The notes beneath the pieces were generated by a model. That model searched no databases and was not told the origin of the DNA. It saw only the letters and a list, made by a program, of their open reading frames with translations. Shown here piece after piece: positions 53,920 to 63,170 of a stretch of DNA of 64,000 nt. Origin of the DNA: Paraburkholderia antibiotica (GTDB taxonomy: Bacteria > Pseudomonadota > Gammaproteobacteria > Burkholderiales > Burkholderiaceae); assembly GCF_012927125.1 (NCBI RefSeq), contig NZ_JABBFZ010000026.1:21311-85310 (forward strand), given 5' to 3'. The translations under genes and the position numbers were made by a program. Within the stretch, counting starts at the first letter, position 1, and each line of letters starts with the position of its first letter.

Positions 53920-54082
53920 CAGAGTTCTCCTTGTCGTCGCGATGGATGGGTCGCGACCGTGTTGTGTGGGTGGCGATCGTGATGCTGGCAGTCGGGCGAT
54001 TTTACGTGCGTAGCCGGCCTTGCTTCACGCTTTGCCGTGCTTTACGTCGTGCTTTGTGCCCTGCTTCATGCACGCTCTCCGC

Positions 54083-55012
54083 TCACGCAGTGACAAGCGC
54101 ATCGCCGACGTGCTCCGCGAGGTAGTCGATCAACACACGCACCTTCGGCGGCAAGAAACGGTTCGGCGGATAAAGCAGCCACACCGAGCCCACGTAAGCG
54201 CGCATGTCGAGCTGCCAGTCCGGCAGCACCTCGATCAACTCGCCGTCACGCAGCGCGGCAGCAGCCGCGAACTCGGGCACGCAGGCGATGCCGAAGCCCT
54301 GCTGCGCCGCTTCGAGCCGCGCGCCCGCATGGTTGGCGACGTAGCGGCCCTTCACGTCGACGCTCTGCGTTTCGGTGCCGCGCCGCATCCGCCAGCGGTG
54401 ATCGTCGGCGGTTTCGCCAAGGTAGATGCACGCGTGCTCGCGCAGATCGCGCGGCTGCGCGGGCGTGCCGCGCGAGCGCAGATAAGCCGGCGACGCCGCC
54501 AGCAGCCAGCGCACCGTGCCGAGCCGGCGCCCCGCGAGGCCCGGCGGCGGATGTTCGGTCAGGCGGATCACCAGATCGACATCGGTCGCGAGCGGGTCGA
54601 CGTCGTGATCGGTGAAGAGGATCTGCAGGTCGACTTCGTCGTACGCGCGCAGAAAACCCGGCGCCAGCGGATGAATCACGGCGCGCGCGAACTGCGTCGG
54701 CGCACTCACGCTGACCTTGCCTTGCGGCTTGCCGGACAGTTGCCCGGCGGCATCGACGGCGCCCGACGCCGCGCTCAGCATGTCGCGACACAGCCGCGCG
54801 ACCTGTGCGCCCGATTCGGTGACTCGCACGCTGCGCGTCGAGCGTTCGAGCAGGCGTGTTGCGAGCGCGTCTTCGAGCCGCCTGATCTGCCGACTGACGG
54901 TGGACGGCGTGCTACCCAGCTGCCGCGCGGCCACCGAAAAATTGCCGGCATCGACGACGCGCGCAAACACGGCCATGTCGGGTAACAACGCAAAAAGTTC
55001 GCTCGGGGTCAT
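54083..55012 (-). CDS. LysR-family regulator
   Basis: LysR-type regulator of 309 residues: PDMAVFARVVDAGNFSVAARQLGSTPSTVSRQIRRLEDALATRLLERSTRSV at the N terminus, then GKVSVSAPTQFARAVIHP and a binding domain ending in KVRVLIDYLAEHVGD. The ATG at 55012 (MTPSELFALLPD) fits the family; the open frame to 55060 is unsupported. Divergent from the EamA permease gene at 55205, a pairing frequent in Burkholderia, so it probably controls that permease. Confidence 0.9.
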   Translation of the reverse strand: MTPSELFALLPDMAVFARVVDAGNFSVAARQLGSTPSTVSRQIRRLEDALATRLLERSTRSVRVTESGAQVARLCRDMLSAASGAVDAAGQLSGKPQGKVSVSAPTQFARAVIHPLAPGFLRAYDEVDLQILFTDHDVDPLATDVDLVIRLTEHPPPGLAGRRLGTVRWLLAASPAYLRSRGTPAQPRDLREHACIYLGETADDHRWRMRRGTETQSVDVKGRYVANHAGARLEAAQQGFGIACVPEFAAAAALRDGELIEVLPDWQLDMRAYVGSVWLLYPPNRFLPPKVRVLIDYLAEHVGDALVTA

Positions 55013-55204
55013 CGTCGTGGGCTCGCGGTAACGCGCACAAACGGCAGGCTGGTCGCGCATTCATGCATGCGTTCATGCATACGCGTATTTGTGCGTTGGC
55101 AACATAAAGGCTGTGCACGGCGGCCCGATTATCTTCTCATACGCAAAACCCGACAATAGGTGCCTCCTCCCCCTCCCACGCCCTGCCCCACCAAAGGTGC
55201 CGCC

Positions 55205-56122
55205 ATGTCGAAACACGAACGTCTGCTGTTGCTATCCGATCTGATGCTGCTCGGCGTCGCGGCCGTGTGGGGCACCACGTACGGCGTCGTCAAGAGCGCG
55301 CTCGTGTTCTATCCGGTGCTCGGCCTGCTCGCGCTGCGCTTCGGTCTCACGTTCGCGCTTCTCGCGCCCAGCCTGCGCTCGCTACGCGGCACGAATGCCC
55401 GCACGCTGCGCGGCGTACTGGGCGTCGGCCTGCTGCTGCTCGCCACGTTGCTGAGCGAAACCTTCGGCATCCTGATGACCCGCGCGGCGAATGCCGCGTT
55501 TCTGATCAGCGTGTGCGTGGTGCTGACGCCGCTCGTCGAATGGGGGCTGTTGCGGCGTGCGCCGAGCCGTATCGAATGGATTGCGGTGCTGCTGTCGCTG
55601 TTCGGCGCATGGCTGCTCGCCGGCGACGGCGCGTTGAGCCTCAATCCCGGCGACGCGCTGATCCTGCTGGCCGCGCTGCTGCGTGCGTTGACGGTCTGCG
55701 TGACCAAGCGCGTGATGCGCGATTCGACGGTGCCGCCGTTGACGGTGACCGCGGTTCAATCGGGTGTCGTCGCGCTGGGCAGCGCGGCCGCGGCGTGGCT
55801 GTTCGCGCCGCGACAGTGGCAGGCGTTGCCGTCCTGGCATGACCATCCGGCGTTCTGGGCTTACGTCGCGTATCTGGTCATCGCGTGCACGCTGTTCGCG
55901 TTCTTCGCGCAGAACTTCGCGATCAAACGCAGCAGTCCGACGCGCGTGTCGCTGTTGATGGGTAGCGAGCCGGCGTTCGGCGCACTGTTCGCGTGCCTGT
56001 GGTTGGGCGAGCGGATTTCGTTGACCGCGTGGGTCGGGGGCGGGTTGATCGTCGCGGCGTCGATACTCGCGACGGTGCGCTGGACCGCGTGGCGAGCGGT
56101 GGTCGCGCGAGTGCAGGCTTGA
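55205..56122 (+). CDS. EamA-family drug/metabolite permease
   Basis: Inner-membrane permease of 305 residues with ten hydrophobic helices and two EamA repeats: LSDLMLLGVAAVWGTTYGVVKSAL at the start, FLISVCVVLTPLVEWGLLRRAPS in the middle and SLLMGSEPAFGALFACLWLGERIS at the end of the second repeat. The ATG at 55205 has AAGGTG upstream. It would export or exchange metabolites; the substrate is not predictable. Divergent from a LysR gene. Confidence 0.9.
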   Translation: MSKHERLLLLSDLMLLGVAAVWGTTYGVVKSALVFYPVLGLLALRFGLTFALLAPSLRSLRGTNARTLRGVLGVGLLLLATLLSETFGILMTRAANAAFLISVCVVLTPLVEWGLLRRAPSRIEWIAVLLSLFGAWLLAGDGALSLNPGDALILLAALLRALTVCVTKRVMRDSTVPPLTVTAVQSGVVALGSAAAAWLFAPRQWQALPSWHDHPAFWAYVAYLVIACTLFAFFAQNFAIKRSSPTRVSLLMGSEPAFGALFACLWLGERISLTAWVGGGLIVAASILATVRWTAWRAVVARVQA

Positions 56123-56222
56123 CGGGCGACGGTTCTCGTCTGCGGCACGGCGCGGATCGCGCGGGGATACGCCGCGCCGTTATCGCACCCCGCGCGTCCA
56201 ATACGCGCATACGCTACAGCAA

Positions 56223-57479
56223 TCAGGCGCTCGCCAGTTCCTCGTCGCGCTCGAGCTTGCGGGTGTGGCGCAACTCCGGGAACAGCCGCATCCACAGCAG
56301 CGCGATCGCGATCGTCGCGACGCCGCCGACCAGCACCGCCGGCTGCGCGCCCCACCATCCCGCGGTCAGCCCCGATTCGAATTCGCCCAATTGATTCGAA
56401 GTCCCGATGAATAGCGAATTGACCGCGTTGACGCGGCCAAGCATTTCATCGGGCGTACGAAGCTGGACGAGCGACAGCCGTACCACCACGCTGATCGTGT
56501 CTGATGCGCCCAGCACCATCAGCGCGATCAGCGAGACGATGAACTGATGCGACAGCCCGAACACGACCGTCGCGATGCCGAACGCGATCACGCCGCCGAA
56601 CATCGCCGCGCCGGGCCGGTTGCGCAGCGGGAAATGCGCGAGCCAGATAGTGCCCGCGAGCGCGCCGATCGCGGTGCCCGAGCGCAACAGCCCGAGGCCG
56701 ATCGGCCCCGCGTGCAACACGTCGCGCGCGAAAATCGGCAGCAGCGCGGTCGCGCCGCCGAACAACACCGCGAACAGATCGAGCGACAACGCGCCGAGAA
56801 TCACCGGCTCGCGGCGAATGAACGCGATGCCCGAGAAGATCGATTCGAGCGTGACGGGCACGCGGCTCGCCGGCTTCATCTGCAGCGGAATACTCCACAC
56901 GGATATCGCCGCGGCCGCAAACGACAGCGTGCACGCCAGATACGCGGCGCCCGGCCCAATGCCGTAGAGCAGACCGCCGAGCGCGGGGCCCGCGATCTGC
57001 GCGGTCTGATTCGCGGAAGTGGCCCACGCGGTCGCCTTCGGCAACTGACCGCGCGGCACCACGGCCGGCAGCAGCGACGACACCGCGGGCGATTCGAACG
57101 CGCGCGACGCGCCGACACAGGCGGCCAGCACATAGATCACCGGCGCGGTGATCCAGCCGCCGAAGGTGCCGATCGCGAACAGCAGCGCGGCAATGCTTTC
57201 GAGACTCTGACAGATCGCGGCGATGCGGCGTCGATCGTAACGATCGGCAACATGACCGACGACGAGCGTCAGCAGAAACATCGGCAGAAACTGGGCGAGA
57301 CCGACCAGACCGAGTGCGAACGCGCTGTGCGTGAGCGCGTACACATGCCAGCCCATCGCGACCGCGAGCATCTGGAACGACAGCGACGACAGGATGCGGG
57401 TGCACCAGAAACGCTGGAACGGCGGGTGTTTCGGCAGGCTGAAGTTGGGAGAATCGGCGGGATCGGCGGCTGGGGGCAT
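56223..57479 (-). CDS. EntS-like MFS exporter
   Basis: Twelve-helix MFS permease of 418 residues of the enterobactin-exporter/TIGR00900-like group: FQRFWCTRILSSLSFQMLAVAMGWHVYALT in helix 1, LVVGHVADRYDRRRIAA in loop 2-3, SRAFESPAVSSLLPAVVPRGQLPKATAW in the middle of the first half and VVRLSLVQLRTPDEMLGRVNAVNS in the second half. No siderophore biosynthesis genes are near, so the substrate may be another small molecule. The MCP gene follows downstream in the same orientation only after a reverse-order gap and is not an operon partner. Confidence 0.9.
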   Translation of the reverse strand: MPPAADPADSPNFSLPKHPPFQRFWCTRILSSLSFQMLAVAMGWHVYALTHSAFALGLVGLAQFLPMFLLTLVVGHVADRYDRRRIAAICQSLESIAALLFAIGTFGGWITAPVIYVLAACVGASRAFESPAVSSLLPAVVPRGQLPKATAWATSANQTAQIAGPALGGLLYGIGPGAAYLACTLSFAAAAISVWSIPLQMKPASRVPVTLESIFSGIAFIRREPVILGALSLDLFAVLFGGATALLPIFARDVLHAGPIGLGLLRSGTAIGALAGTIWLAHFPLRNRPGAAMFGGVIAFGIATVVFGLSHQFIVSLIALMVLGASDTISVVVRLSLVQLRTPDEMLGRVNAVNSLFIGTSNQLGEFESGLTAGWWGAQPAVLVGGVATIAIALLWMRLFPELRHTRKLERDEELASA

Positions 57480-57756
57480 CGGTGTCTTGCTCGTGTCTTG
57501 CTCGTTACGTGACGTAGCGCGCGGGCGGCGTGGGTTGGGCGCGCTAGTTTAGAGCAAGATCGGGGCGGCTGCTGAAGGTGGTCCGATAGCGAAACGGGCC
57601 GATTGCGGTGTGCTTTCAGGTCACTTACATTGCACGGCCCGCGCCTGCTTTCGCGAGTCGTTCATCGCGTGCGCCGACTCGCAACACGTCGCACGCGCAG
57701 GCGTGCAGCGGCAACCTGCACGCCTGCGCAATCTCCGTCTCTACGCCGCCTTCGCT

Positions 57757-59313
57757 TTACAACGCCTCGAGCTGAAACGAGCGCACCACCGAGCGCAGCG
57801 TCTGCGCCTGCAGCTTCAACGCCCCGGCCGCCTGCGCGCCCTCCTGCACGAACGCGGCGTTCTGCTGGGTCACGCGATCCATCACCGTGACCGCCGCGTT
57901 CACCTGATCGATGCCCGAACTCTGCTCGCGCGTCGCGTCGGCAATCGAATCGACGAGCTCCACCACACGTTTGACCGAGCCCAGCAGATCGACGATCGTC
58001 TCGCCCGCGGAGCGCACCGCGATGCCGCTCTGGTCGACCTCGGCCGTCATCTCCTTGATCAGCACGTCGATTTCCTTCGCGGCGATCGAGCTGCGCTCGG
58101 CGAGCGCCCTGACCTCCTGCGCGACCACCGCGAAGCCGCGTCCCTGATTGCCGGCGCGCGCCGCCTCCACCGCCGCGTTCAGCGCCAGCAGATTGGTCTG
58201 GAACGAGATGCCCTCGATCACCGACGTAATCTCGCGCACGCGCGCCGAACGCTGCGCGAGCGCGCTCATGCGCTCGGCGGCATCGCGCGCGGCGCGGTCG
58301 CCGTCGCCGGCTTTGGACGATGCGATGCCCGCGAGATTGCGTGCCTCGACCGCATGCCCGGCATTCGCTTTGACCATCGACGCCAACTGCTCCATGCTCG
58401 CCGAGGTCTGCTGGATGCTTGCCGCGTGCTCTTCGGTGCGGCTCGCGAGCGTGCCGTTGCCGGTGGCGATGCCGGCGCTCGCTTCGGCGATCGTCTCGGT
58501 CGAATCGCGAATCTCGCCGATGATCGACGCGAGCCGGTCGCGCATCGTCTTCATCGCGCACAGCACGCTATCGGTGTCGCCGGGCGCGAGCGGCACCTCG
58601 ACCGACAACTCGCCGGCCGCGACGCGATGCGCCACTTGCGCAGCGACGTGCGGCTCGCCGCCGAGTTCGCGAAACAGATTGCGCGCCATCGACACGCACA
58701 GCAACGCGACCACCAGCACCCCACCCGCGATAAAGCCGACCACCAGCCATTCGACCATGCGTCCGCTGCGGCGCGCGTGCTCGTATTCGGATTGCGCAAC
58801 CGCGAGTTCCAGTTTGCGTAGCGCCGCGCCCTGGGTTCTGACCGCACGCGACATCGGCTCGATGGTCTGCGTCTGCACCCATTGCGCTTCGGACAGATTG
58901 TTCGCGCCGAGCAGCTGGATCGCCGGACGCAGCCCCTTGTCGCGCAGCGTGTGCCAGTTCGCCGTGAATTCATCGGCGCGCTTGCGTTCATCAGCCTGCA
59001 CGCTGCCGGCGAGATACTGGTCGATGAGCCGGTCGGCCTGCTCGATGCGCGCGGACGTGCCCGCGCTCACCGCCTGGGTTTTCTGTGCCGACGGATCGAG
59101 AATCGCGTCGCTCACGGAGAAGCTGGCTTCGGCGACCAGCTCGTTGATCGTCGAGATCGCCTGCAGCGCTTTGGCGCGCCCTTCGAACATCTGCTGAAGA
59201 GCGTCGATCGAGGTTGAAACGCCGACGAGGCCTGCCGCGCCGATGCCGAGAGCAACGACGGCGACCGCGCCGGTCAGGATGAAAAGACGGGCTTTGATGG
59301 TGAGTTTGCGCAT
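57757..59313 (-). CDS. Methyl-accepting chemotaxis protein
   Basis: Transmembrane chemoreceptor of 518 residues. Helix 1 is near 8-30 (ARLFILTGAVAVVALGIGAAGLVG), a periplasmic helical-bundle sensor spans about 31-185, helix 2 is near 188-212 (VEWLVVGFIAGGVLVVALLCVSMA). A HAMP-like segment follows, then the signalling domain with the hairpin tip EGISFQTNLLALNAAVEAARAGNQGRGFAVVAQEVRALA. The C terminus SFQLEAL has no CheR/CheB-binding pentapeptide. The start is MRKLTIKARLF at 59313. The ligand is unknown. Confidence 0.93.
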   Translation of the reverse strand: MRKLTIKARLFILTGAVAVVALGIGAAGLVGVSTSIDALQQMFEGRAKALQAISTINELVAEASFSVSDAILDPSAQKTQAVSAGTSARIEQADRLIDQYLAGSVQADERKRADEFTANWHTLRDKGLRPAIQLLGANNLSEAQWVQTQTIEPMSRAVRTQGAALRKLELAVAQSEYEHARRSGRMVEWLVVGFIAGGVLVVALLCVSMARNLFRELGGEPHVAAQVAHRVAAGELSVEVPLAPGDTDSVLCAMKTMRDRLASIIGEIRDSTETIAEASAGIATGNGTLASRTEEHAASIQQTSASMEQLASMVKANAGHAVEARNLAGIASSKAGDGDRAARDAAERMSALAQRSARVREITSVIEGISFQTNLLALNAAVEAARAGNQGRGFAVVAQEVRALAERSSIAAKEIDVLIKEMTAEVDQSGIAVRSAGETIVDLLGSVKRVVELVDSIADATREQSSGIDQVNAAVTVMDRVTQQNAAFVQEGAQAAGALKLQAQTLRSVVRSFQLEAL

Positions 59314-59460
59314 TGCGGGCCTACGAGAAAGTACGCCGCTGCGCACGGAACAGCGCAACGGCGTTGCCATGCGGGCAACTCGCCTGATTACGGCCGCTGG
59401 TGGGCGTTATTAAGTGAATTTTTCATGAACTGACGCACCACCAGCGAGCATCGCTGCGCG

Positions 59461-61035
59461 TCAGTTGTCCGGATTGCCCGACGTGAAGCTCGTGAACGCG
59501 TTGTACGACGGATTCAGCGCGGTGCCGTTGAGCATGATGCCGTACGTGTCGTTGCCGCTATCGAGCACGTAGTACATCACCGACTGGATGTTGTGGGTCT
59601 TGCGATTCTGATAGAACTCGCCGAGCTTCGTCGTGATGTAGTTCCCGCGATAAGTCTCGGTCTGCTCCGGCCCGGTGTTCCATTCGCTGACGATGAACGG
59701 CACACCGTAGCGGGCCTTGCAGTAGGTCGGTAGATCGAAGCCGGGACCTGCACCGTCGGTGCCGATATCGAACGCGTCGCCGTACACCTCGTAGTTGTGC
59801 CACGTCGTGATGTCCCAGCGCACGGTCGGATAGCCGCCGCTGCCGTCCGGCTGCATGCCGTCCCACAGCGCATCCGACGCGCCGACGTCGGCCACGCAGA
59901 AGTTGATCCCGCATTTGGCGTTCGACTGCACCGACTTCACGCCGTCGATCATCCCGCGCATCACGCCGCGCATCACCGGCCAGTTGCTGTTGTTGAAGTC
60001 GGACGCCTTGGTACCCGCGTAAGTGAAGTTGTTCACCGTCGCATTCTGTCGCGTCAACTCGTTGCCGCATTCGTAGATGGTCACGCCATAGGGCTTCAGC
60101 GCATTGGCAATCGTCTGCGCCACCGAATAGCCCTGGCTATAAGCAGCCGATTCGCCATTCAGCAGATTGCCGCTGGCATCGTAGACGCCCTGATTGATCA
60201 GCACGACCAGCGTCATCCCCGCCGACTGGAAAGACTGTGCGAGGCCGATCACCGCATTGATCTGCGTTGAATCCGTCGTGCAGCCCACGCGATAGCTCGT
60301 GCAGCCCATCCCCTTCAGGATCGATACGATCTGCTGCGGCGTGTACGTGTAGTCGAAGTGGCCGTTCATGCCGTAGAACATGCCCGCAGGCGCCGCGATC
60401 GCAATGCGCGGATCGCTGCAAGGCAGCCACTGGTTGGCGACGTCCGCATTCACGTAGAACTGGCCACCCGTGCCGCAATGCCAGATCTTGCCGCCGTACC
60501 ACAGCACGAGCGACACGTTGTACGTGTTGCCAACCGTCGCGCCGTTGCGGTAGATCACGCCATTGGAAAGCGTCCAGATCGCGCCGGCCTTGTCGATGAT
60601 GTACGGCGACGTGGGCAGCGAAGTGCCATCAGCAGAGGTGCCACCCAGACGCGGATCGTTGCACGATACCCAGCCCGAGCCTGTCCATCCGTAGAACTGG
60701 CCGCCCGTTCCTTCGTGGTAGATGGTGCCGCTATAAAACAGAATGAGCGAGACGTTGTAGGTATCGCCGGCCTTCGCGCCGTTACGGTAGACCGAGCCTC
60801 CGGAGAGCGTCCACACGTCGCCGTTGTTGTCGGTAATCGACGAAGCCGGCGGGATCGCCGTGCCGCTCGATGAAGCCGATTTCGCGCGTGCCGTGGCCTT
60901 ATTCGTGGCATTCGAAGCGTTAGACGCATCGGAATTGCCGCTACCGCCGTCCGAACCGCCTCCACCACACGCGCTCAAAAGAGCGCTTGTGCCGAGTGCC
61001 GTCAGGCAGCCAATAAATTGACGTCGCTTTACCAT
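59461..61035 (-). CDS. Clan-A glycoside-hydrolase-like lipoprotein
   Basis: A 524-residue exported protein starting with KRRQFIGCLTALGTSALLSAC, which combines a twin-arginine-like KRRQF and a lipobox Cys23. Two N-terminal tandem repeats of about 65 residues follow (VWTLSGGSVYRNGAKAGDTYN, IWTLSNGVIYRNGATVGNTYN), each ending in CNDPRL or CSDPRI; these look like carbohydrate-binding or propeller units. A TIM-barrel-type catalytic domain spans about 215-520, with candidate acid/base Glu326 in YECGNEL and nucleophile Glu451 in VSEWNTGP, as in clan GH-A enzymes. It stands alone, 800 bases from its upstream neighbour. It may trim or degrade an exopolysaccharide; GH family not assigned. Confidence 0.8.
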   Translation of the reverse strand: MVKRRQFIGCLTALGTSALLSACGGGGSDGGSGNSDASNASNATNKATARAKSASSSGTAIPPASSITDNNGDVWTLSGGSVYRNGAKAGDTYNVSLILFYSGTIYHEGTGGQFYGWTGSGWVSCNDPRLGGTSADGTSLPTSPYIIDKAGAIWTLSNGVIYRNGATVGNTYNVSLVLWYGGKIWHCGTGGQFYVNADVANQWLPCSDPRIAIAAPAGMFYGMNGHFDYTYTPQQIVSILKGMGCTSYRVGCTTDSTQINAVIGLAQSFQSAGMTLVVLINQGVYDASGNLLNGESAAYSQGYSVAQTIANALKPYGVTIYECGNELTRQNATVNNFTYAGTKASDFNNSNWPVMRGVMRGMIDGVKSVQSNAKCGINFCVADVGASDALWDGMQPDGSGGYPTVRWDITTWHNYEVYGDAFDIGTDGAGPGFDLPTYCKARYGVPFIVSEWNTGPEQTETYRGNYITTKLGEFYQNRKTHNIQSVMYYVLDSGNDTYGIMLNGTALNPSYNAFTSFTSGNPDN

Positions 61036-61839
61036 ACAGAATGATTTCCAATGTCGGGAAAATTCCCGATAAAAAGACTGAGTTTGTATTCGCTGAGATT
61101 CGGACGGACAGTGCCGAAGGACTGAATGCGATTGATCGCAGTCCTTATCAAGCAACCGTCCTGCAGTGCTTCTGAACGCACGTCTTATGTCCGATTGAAC
61201 CGGTGCCCACGAAATACGTGCTTTCGCGGTGGTTCAGATTGACAGGGTCGACACGTACGGCGCGGGGTCAAACCTCCCGCGAACCTTTTACCGATCGCAG
61301 CCCACGCATTACCTTGCCGGGAAATTTTTCCCGAAAATGCCACAACCGGCGTAAATCGTACCCTGAAGACCCGGTACAGCCCAGCAGAAATCACACTTTA
61401 TTACCTAAAAAGGTAAAGTATTTCTAATATTTGTTGTGCTGACAAAGATTCGCGCTTTATGAAGTGGATCAGAGGGCGGATAGACGCGGGCATTATGAAT
61501 TCGACCCTCTATAGCGCGCCGAGGCCAACGAAACCAGGCAGCGGATGAAGGTGGCATCGCGCCTTTTCGGTCGATCTATTGCGACGACATCAGCGAAAAC
61601 GGCAATGCAAGAACAGATAGCCGCGCAGAGCGATTTGAGTCGATTAATGACAACCCACTCTGAAGATAAAAGCGACACCGCTGATCGCTTCGCTAATTTC
61701 TTTAATATTCGCGCTGATGGAAAATTGAAAGGCGGTGTAATGCCTCTGCGAATTCGATCAATGGCTCGGCGAATTGCGATTGTCGAAGGACCGCTGCCGT
61801 TCGCTGTTTTGGCGTAGCGTGCATTGCCAAGCCGTACGC
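61036..61839. other. Intergenic region with GGGAA palindromes
   Basis: About 800 bases upstream of the glycoside-hydrolase gene (minus strand) and after the VOC gene. Two related palindromes occur: TCGGGAAAATTCCCGA at 61054-61069, just before the ATG, and GGGAAATTTTTCCC at 61319-61332. The stretch 61380-61520 is AT-rich. An open frame at 61545-61817 (plus) has no ribosome site and is not called. No other feature is supported. Confidence 0.5.
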
Positions 61840-62715
61840 TCAGAACACCCCGCTAAACGGATCGCCTCCCATCCGATAGTTCCGGTTCGTCTGCTCCGCG
61901 TTGCGATTCACCAGCGGTCTCGCGTAAAGCGGATGACGCAGGCTGCGCACTTCATGTTCGAGCGTGAAGCAACGCGCGCCGCTTACCGGATCGACAAGAT
62001 CGGCGAAGCGATATTGATGCGCTTCCTCGCCGTACGTCAGCCCGCGCGCCGCAAGCCGCGCATACGGTCCGGAAAAGTCGGCCACGTAAATCTGGATGTG
62101 ATGTCCGTCGTATGGCTGGCTTGCGGTGAACGTTTCCGCGTAGATCAGTTGCTGATGCGTGCCGACCGCGACCACGGCCTGCAGCGAACCATCGCGCTCG
62201 CGAAGCTCGACGTGCGCCTCCAACATCTCGCGGTAGAACGCCGCGATCGATGCCGCGCAACCGCTGGGCACATCGAGCTGAACATACGCGATGCCAAGGT
62301 CGATGCCTGACCATGGATCGGCCGCCGCGACAGTCGCGCGATCGAGGCAGTCGTAGCGATTGCCCCATGGACAGATCACCTCGATGCGATCTTCCCGCTC
62401 GGTCCAACCGAAGCTGCTTTGCGCGAGCAATGGCCGCACCGCGCGCAACCGTTCGAGCAGCGACGCGCGTTCGCCGACCCGCAACCCGACATGTCCGCGC
62501 AGATGCTGCGCGTCGCCATGCGGCAAATGAATCTGCGAACGGCCGACGTTGATCCACATGTTGGTCACGCCCGTCATCAGATAGGGATCGCGCGTGAGTC
62601 CGAGCCCGCTCACGTAAAACGCCGTCGCGAGACGCTGGTCCGGTATCGTGAGATTGACATGCTCGAGCAGCACGAGGTTGCCGGTGTCCTCGCGTGCGTA
62701 GTCGAAATGATCCAT
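61840..62715 (-). CDS. Two-domain VOC (glyoxalase/dioxygenase-like) protein
   Basis: A 291-residue protein with two vicinal-oxygen-chelate modules. The first (about 14-125) begins GNLVLLEHVNLTIPDQRLATAFYVSGLGL and includes MWINVGRSQIHLPHGDAQHLRGHVGLR; the second (about 140-250) begins GIAYVQLDVPSGCAASIAAFYREML and includes YDGHHIQIYVADF. Possible metal ligands are the His residues in LEHVNL and GHHIQIY with Glu in TLEHEV. The start is ATG 62715 with an AAAGG upstream. No operon partner is evident; the reaction is unknown. Confidence 0.85.
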   Translation of the reverse strand: MDHFDYAREDTGNLVLLEHVNLTIPDQRLATAFYVSGLGLTRDPYLMTGVTNMWINVGRSQIHLPHGDAQHLRGHVGLRVGERASLLERLRAVRPLLAQSSFGWTEREDRIEVICPWGNRYDCLDRATVAAADPWSGIDLGIAYVQLDVPSGCAASIAAFYREMLEAHVELRERDGSLQAVVAVGTHQQLIYAETFTASQPYDGHHIQIYVADFSGPYARLAARGLTYGEEAHQYRFADLVDPVSGARCFTLEHEVRSLRHPLYARPLVNRNAEQTNRNYRMGGDPFSGVF

Positions 62716-63008
62716 CTGCGTGCCTTTGAAGAATTGGCGCGATGCGCGGAACGTTTGGCCGTTGCGCCGCGTTTATGAGATCTTGCCTGCCTTACCCTTC
62801 TCAGGCAATTGGATGGGCTGGATGTCGGTAGAAGGAGCGCGTCGCGCCGGTCGGGCTCTCGCGCTGGGGAGAACCGGGACTGACTATCGTCGACGAGTCG
62901 CGGCTGGCCGGGCGATAGCGATGACACCGCGTGGCCGCCCGCCGAGGGCCTACGACCCTCATTACACGCCCCCTGCCACAGAGGTGTAGCGCACGGCGCG
63001 AAGTTTGC

Positions 63009-63014
63009 TATAAT
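63009..63014 (+). promoter_or_regulatory. -10 element of the tRNA-Ser promoter
   Basis: A perfect TATAAT lies at 63009-63014, fourteen bases before the mature tRNA start. A clear TTGACA-like -35 about 17 bases upstream is not obvious. GC-rich DNA follows it, as in stringent stable-RNA promoters. Confidence 0.65.
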
Positions 63015-63027
63015 TCGGCCCCTCAGC

Positions 63028-63118
63028 GGAGAGATGGATGAGTGGTTTAAGTCGCACGCCTGGAAAGCGTGTATAGGTTAATAGCCTATCGGGGGTTCGA
63101 ATCCCCCTCTCTCCGCCA
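63028..63118 (+). tRNA. tRNA-Ser (anticodon GGA)
   Basis: Acceptor stem GGAGAGA (63028-63034) pairs with TCTCTCC (63108-63114), with discriminator G and an encoded CCA at 63116-63118. The anticodon stem-loop CACGC-CTGGAAA-GCGTG carries GGA at 63062-63064, which reads UCC/UCU serine codons. The long variable arm (TATAGGTTAATAGCCTATC) and the GGTTCGAATCC T-arm are typical of a class II tRNA. Length is 91 bases including CCA. Confidence 0.97.
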
Positions 63119-63131
63119 GAAAAAATAATGG

Positions 63132-63167
63132 AAACCCCGTAAATTCAGTGATTTACGGGGTTTTTGT
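63132..63167 (+). terminator. Rho-independent terminator of tRNA-Ser
   Basis: A perfect 13-bp stem (AAACCCCGTAAAT with its complement, 63132-63144 and 63151-63163), loop TCAGTG, then TTTTGTTTTT. It lies 13 bases after the tRNA. Confidence 0.92.
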
Positions 63168-63170
63168 TTT

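Noticed and set aside
61545..61817. 90-codon plus-strand frame
   Set aside because: No ribosome site, no family, mixed composition; the overlapping minus frame is equally open. Could be decayed DNA, but not supportable as a gene.
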